Shown one piece after another: positions 62,401-64,000 of a DNA stretch of 64,000 nucleotides. The notes under the pieces are model-generated. The model was not told where the DNA came from, did not search any database, and worked only from the letters and a program-made list of their open reading frames with translations. Both the position numbers and the translations under genes were made by a program. The DNA comes from Streptomyces formicae (GTDB lineage: Bacteria; Actinomycetota; Actinomycetes; Streptomycetales; Streptomycetaceae). Position 1 is the first letter of the stretch; every line of letters begins with the position of its first letter. Where the stretch lies: assembly GCF_002556545.1 (NCBI RefSeq), contig NZ_CP022685.1:7232001-7296000 (forward strand), read 5' to 3'.

Positions 62401-62681
62401 TGGCGGGCGGCCGCGAGCCGCGCACGGAGCGGGAGCGCGCCCTGTGCGGGCTCTTCGCCGAGGTGCTCGGGGTGCCCGAGGTCACCGTCGACGACAGCTT
62501 CTTCGCGCTCGGCGGCGACAGCCTCCTGAGCATGCGGCTCGCGGGCCGGATCCGCGCCTCGCTCGGCGTGGAACTCCCGCTGCCGCTGCTGTTCAAGCAC
62601 CCCACGGTGGCCTCCCTCGCACCACACCTGCCGGGCTCGGACGCGCCGCCGCAGCGTCCCCGGCTGAGGCGGATGCGCTGA
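59454..62681 (+). CDS. NRPS, module 3: C-A-T
   Basis: 1075 residues from GTG 59454. [20 protein letters not shown] opens a C domain of the type that follows an E domain (D-C-L), with HHHILLDGW near 162. A3: [11 protein letters not shown] near 627, FDAATYEIW near 669, YGPTETTTF near 763, NGKLD near 967. T3: [12 protein letters not shown] near 1018. The code read by eye is D-A-Y-F-W-G-V-T-F, of the hydrophobic DAxxxGxTF kind; I do not assign a residue. Short C-terminal tail after the carrier domain, no docking motif recognised. Confidence 0.92.
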   Translation: MSAEIEDILPLSPLQEGLLYHAQHGTEGAAGTVDGYGVQLILRLAGPLDHARLRAACGALLARHANLRAAFLHEDLDRPVQLIAAEVETPWREHDLRGVGAGAAPVAESFAAADADLPPAPQAVAAQLLREERERGFDLTRPPLLRFALVQLADDEHLLAFTHHHILLDGWSVPVLVRELLTLYAHHGDPAPLPRVRPFRDYLAWLAGRDREASLGVWSAALAGIEGPTRLAPEAAPASPGAAARAPAHLTTDLDERLTADLRTRAAAGGLTLNTLIQGAWAVLLHKLTGRDDVVFGGVVSVRPPELPGVADMVGLLINTLPVRVRVAPDDSLGAVCARLQDEQSRLIDHQYIGLAELQRVAGKGELFDTVVVHENYPVDTEATADPNTPGPRVTGTEDHGGTHYPLALITHPGDRLRLRLDHRTDLFDAAAARDILDRLVRILRAAATGPGRPVARTDVLSATERGRALTDWGRGAPQRGHGPLPVPGEPDLSRLFAAQAARTPDRIAVVDGGTRLTYRELDVRAEALARELVECGAGPGRHVAVAMDRSADLVVALLAVVRSGAAYVPIDTRWPAERRRFILRDTDAHVLLPDAWAPRTLTQDAARAPRCGTAAAHPDALAYVMYTSGSTGLPKGVAVTHRDVIALAADARFTGGAHDRVLLHSSHAFDAATYEIWVPLLNGGRVVVAPPGELTAPAVKGLVAEQGLTAAFLTIGLFRLLAEEAADCFGGLREVWTGGERVPPEPLRAVLDACPGTTVVAVYGPTETTTFATCRAFAPGDRVPDTVPIGGPMDGTRTYVLDRSLGLVPPGTVGELYVAGAGLARGYVRRPGLSAERFVADPYADSYGVPGGRMYRTGDLARWTPEGRLEFAGRADTQVKVRGFRIEPGEVETVLLAQPGVGHAAVVVREDRPGDRRLVAYVVPGSGRATDEVDTARLTDALAEQLPGHMVPSAVVVLGALPLTVNGKLDRSALPAPGHATVAGGREPRTERERALCGLFAEVLGVPEVTVDDSFFALGGDSLLSMRLAGRIRASLGVELPLPLLFKHPTVASLAPHLPGSDAPPQRPRLRRMR

Positions 62682-62740
62682 CCCGAGGCCCCGGCCGCCC
62701 GCCGCCGCCCCACCCCGCCGCACCACCGAGGAGAACCTGA

Positions 62741-64000
62741 GTGATCCCCCTTTCGTTCGCGCAGCGGAGGCTGTGGCTCACCGGGCAGCTGGAGGGCCGC
62801 TCGGCGACGTACAACATCCCGCTCGGCCTGCGCCTGTCGGGCACCGTGGACCGCGCGGCTCTCGTGGCGGCGCTGCGGGACGTCGTGGGGCGGCACGAGA
62901 GCCTGCGCACGGTGATCGGGCGGACCGGCGGCGAGCCCTGCCAGGTGATCGTCGACGTCGACGAGGCGCGCGAACTCCTCACCGACCTGACGGGCGCCGG
63001 AACCCTCGGTGACGCCGAACTGGCCACCTCGCTCGCTGAGTTCGTCGGTTACGAGTTCGACCTGTCGGCGGAGGTGCCGCTGCGCGCGTGGCTGTGCCGT
63101 ACCGGGCCCGACGAGCACGTACTGACCCTGGTGGTGCATCACATCGCCGCCGACGGCTGGTCGTTGGGCGTCCTGTTGCGCGATCTCGGTACCGCGTACG
63201 GGGCACGGCTCGACGGGCGCGCCCCGCAGTGGGAACCGCTGCCGGTGCAGTACGCGGACTACACCCTGTGGCAGCGCGAGCTGCTCGGCGACGAGGACGA
63301 CCCGGAGAGCCTCGCCGCACGCCAGCTCGCCTTCTGGCGCGAGCGCCTGGCCGGGGCGCCCGAGGAACTGGCCCTGCCCACCGACAGGCCCCGGCCGCCC
63401 GTCGCGAGCCGCCGGGGCGCCACCGTGCCCCTCACGATCGGGCCCGAGCTGCACGGCCGCGTCGCCGCGCTCGCCCAGGACCTCGGCGCCAGCGTCTTCA
63501 TGGTGCTGCGCGCCGGGCTCGCGGCCCTCCTCTCGCGCCTCGGGGCGGGCGACGACATCCCCATCGGCACCCCGGTCGCGGGCCGCACCGACGAGGCGCT
63601 GCACGACCTGGTGGGCTGCTTCGTCAACACCCTGGTGCTGCGCGCCGACACGAGCGGCGACCCCTCGTTCGCCGAGCTCGTGGAGCGCGTGCGGGACGCG
63701 GACCTGGCGGCGCTCGCGCACCAGGACGTGCCGTTCGAGCGCCTGGTGGAGGCGCTGAACCCGACGCGGTCGCTCGCCCGCCACCCGCTGTTCCAAGTGA
63801 TGTTCGCCTTCGAGAAGTTCACCGGAACGCTGCCGCCGCTGGGGGGCCTCGCCGCCGAGCCCGTACCGCTGGGTCTCACCACCGCCCACTTCGACCTCTC
63901 CTTCGACCTCACCGAACGGCACGACGGCACCGGGGCGGCGGCCGGGCTCACCGGCACCCTCGGCTACGCCACCGACCTGTTCACCGCCGACACCGCCCGG
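62741..64000 (+). CDS. NRPS, module 4 start (C domain; runs off the window)
   Basis: From GTG 62741 (GAGGAG upstream) the frame is open to the right edge, 420 residues. SFAQRRLWLTGQLEGRSATY, VVHHIAADGWSLGVLL (active-site HHxxxDG near 131), [40 protein letters not shown] and [15 protein letters not shown] give a complete LCL-type condensation domain. Its substrate, module count and any thioesterase lie beyond the window. Confidence 0.95.
   Translation, partial: MIPLSFAQRRLWLTGQLEGRSATYNIPLGLRLSGTVDRAALVAALRDVVGRHESLRTVIGRTGGEPCQVIVDVDEARELLTDLTGAGTLGDAELATSLAEFVGYEFDLSAEVPLRAWLCRTGPDEHVLTLVVHHIAADGWSLGVLLRDLGTAYGARLDGRAPQWEPLPVQYADYTLWQRELLGDEDDPESLAARQLAFWRERLAGAPEELALPTDRPRPPVASRRGATVPLTIGPELHGRVAALAQDLGASVFMVLRAGLAALLSRLGAGDDIPIGTPVAGRTDEALHDLVGCFVNTLVLRADTSGDPSFAELVERVRDADLAALAHQDVPFERLVEALNPTRSLARHPLFQVMFAFEKFTGTLPPLGGLAAEPVPLGLTTAHFDLSFDLTERHDGTGAAAGLTGTLGYATDLFTADTAR

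Overview
The window is high-GC actinobacterial DNA, almost certainly from a Streptomyces chromosome. Evidence: codon third positions rich in G/C, GTG starts, many four-base start/stop overlaps, Sec and Tat exported proteins, a MurC/MsrB/PPK2 housekeeping block and a large NRPS locus.

Layout. (1) 1-5022: accessory and core genes. These are an alpha/beta hydrolase (partial), a VOC protein, a HemK-like methyltransferase, and an MFS efflux gene with a RidA gene and a TetR regulator, tied together by three related palindromic operators. The region ends in a tiny gene (4942-5022) for a 26-residue peptide ending AWYHWY, which I recognise as an atropopeptide (tryptorubin-type RiPP) precursor. (2) About 5045-27880: a decayed genomic island. 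It starts with a broken tyrosine recombinase and holds truncated or stop-interrupted genes (pepN, a lipoprotein, HNH nucleases, ALDH, transposases), two cas-less mini-CRISPR loci, repeated element termini, an operon of a ParB/DUF5131-like protein with a partner, an IS5-type composite transposon carrying a RelA/SpoT-domain gene, and a chimeric SpoIIE-type phosphatase. (3) 27970-29025: a short divergent cytochrome P450. Known atropopeptide loci are minimal, precursor plus P450, so I infer that the island was inserted inside this two-gene cluster and moved the enzyme 22.9 kb from its substrate. (4) 29452-40868: ordinary Streptomyces genes (methyltransferase, secreted sphingomyelinase, TetR with clear operators, quinone oxidoreductase, PPK2, PhoX, ZapE, RibD-like reductase, MurC, MsrB). 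(5) 40849-64000: an NRPS cluster running off the right edge. It has a type II thioesterase, KAS II, ACP, KAS III, Hmo and HmaS (4-hydroxyphenylglycine supply) on the minus strand. A divergent promoter region follows, then an ACP, a luciferase-like monooxygenase, a P-type ATPase on the opposite strand, MbtH and three NRPS genes (C-A-T-C-A-T-E / C-A-T / C...).

How it works together. The right-hand cluster looks able to make a peptide with an acyl or polyketide-like part (KAS II/III plus ACP), Hpg (HmaS and Hmo; the transaminase and the Hpg module are not in view) and a D-Ser set by the second module (Ser-type A-domain code followed by an E domain). The left-hand peptide/P450 pair is a separate small RiPP system. 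The island between them is a mosaic of at least several independent insertions; its exact borders could not be fixed by eye.
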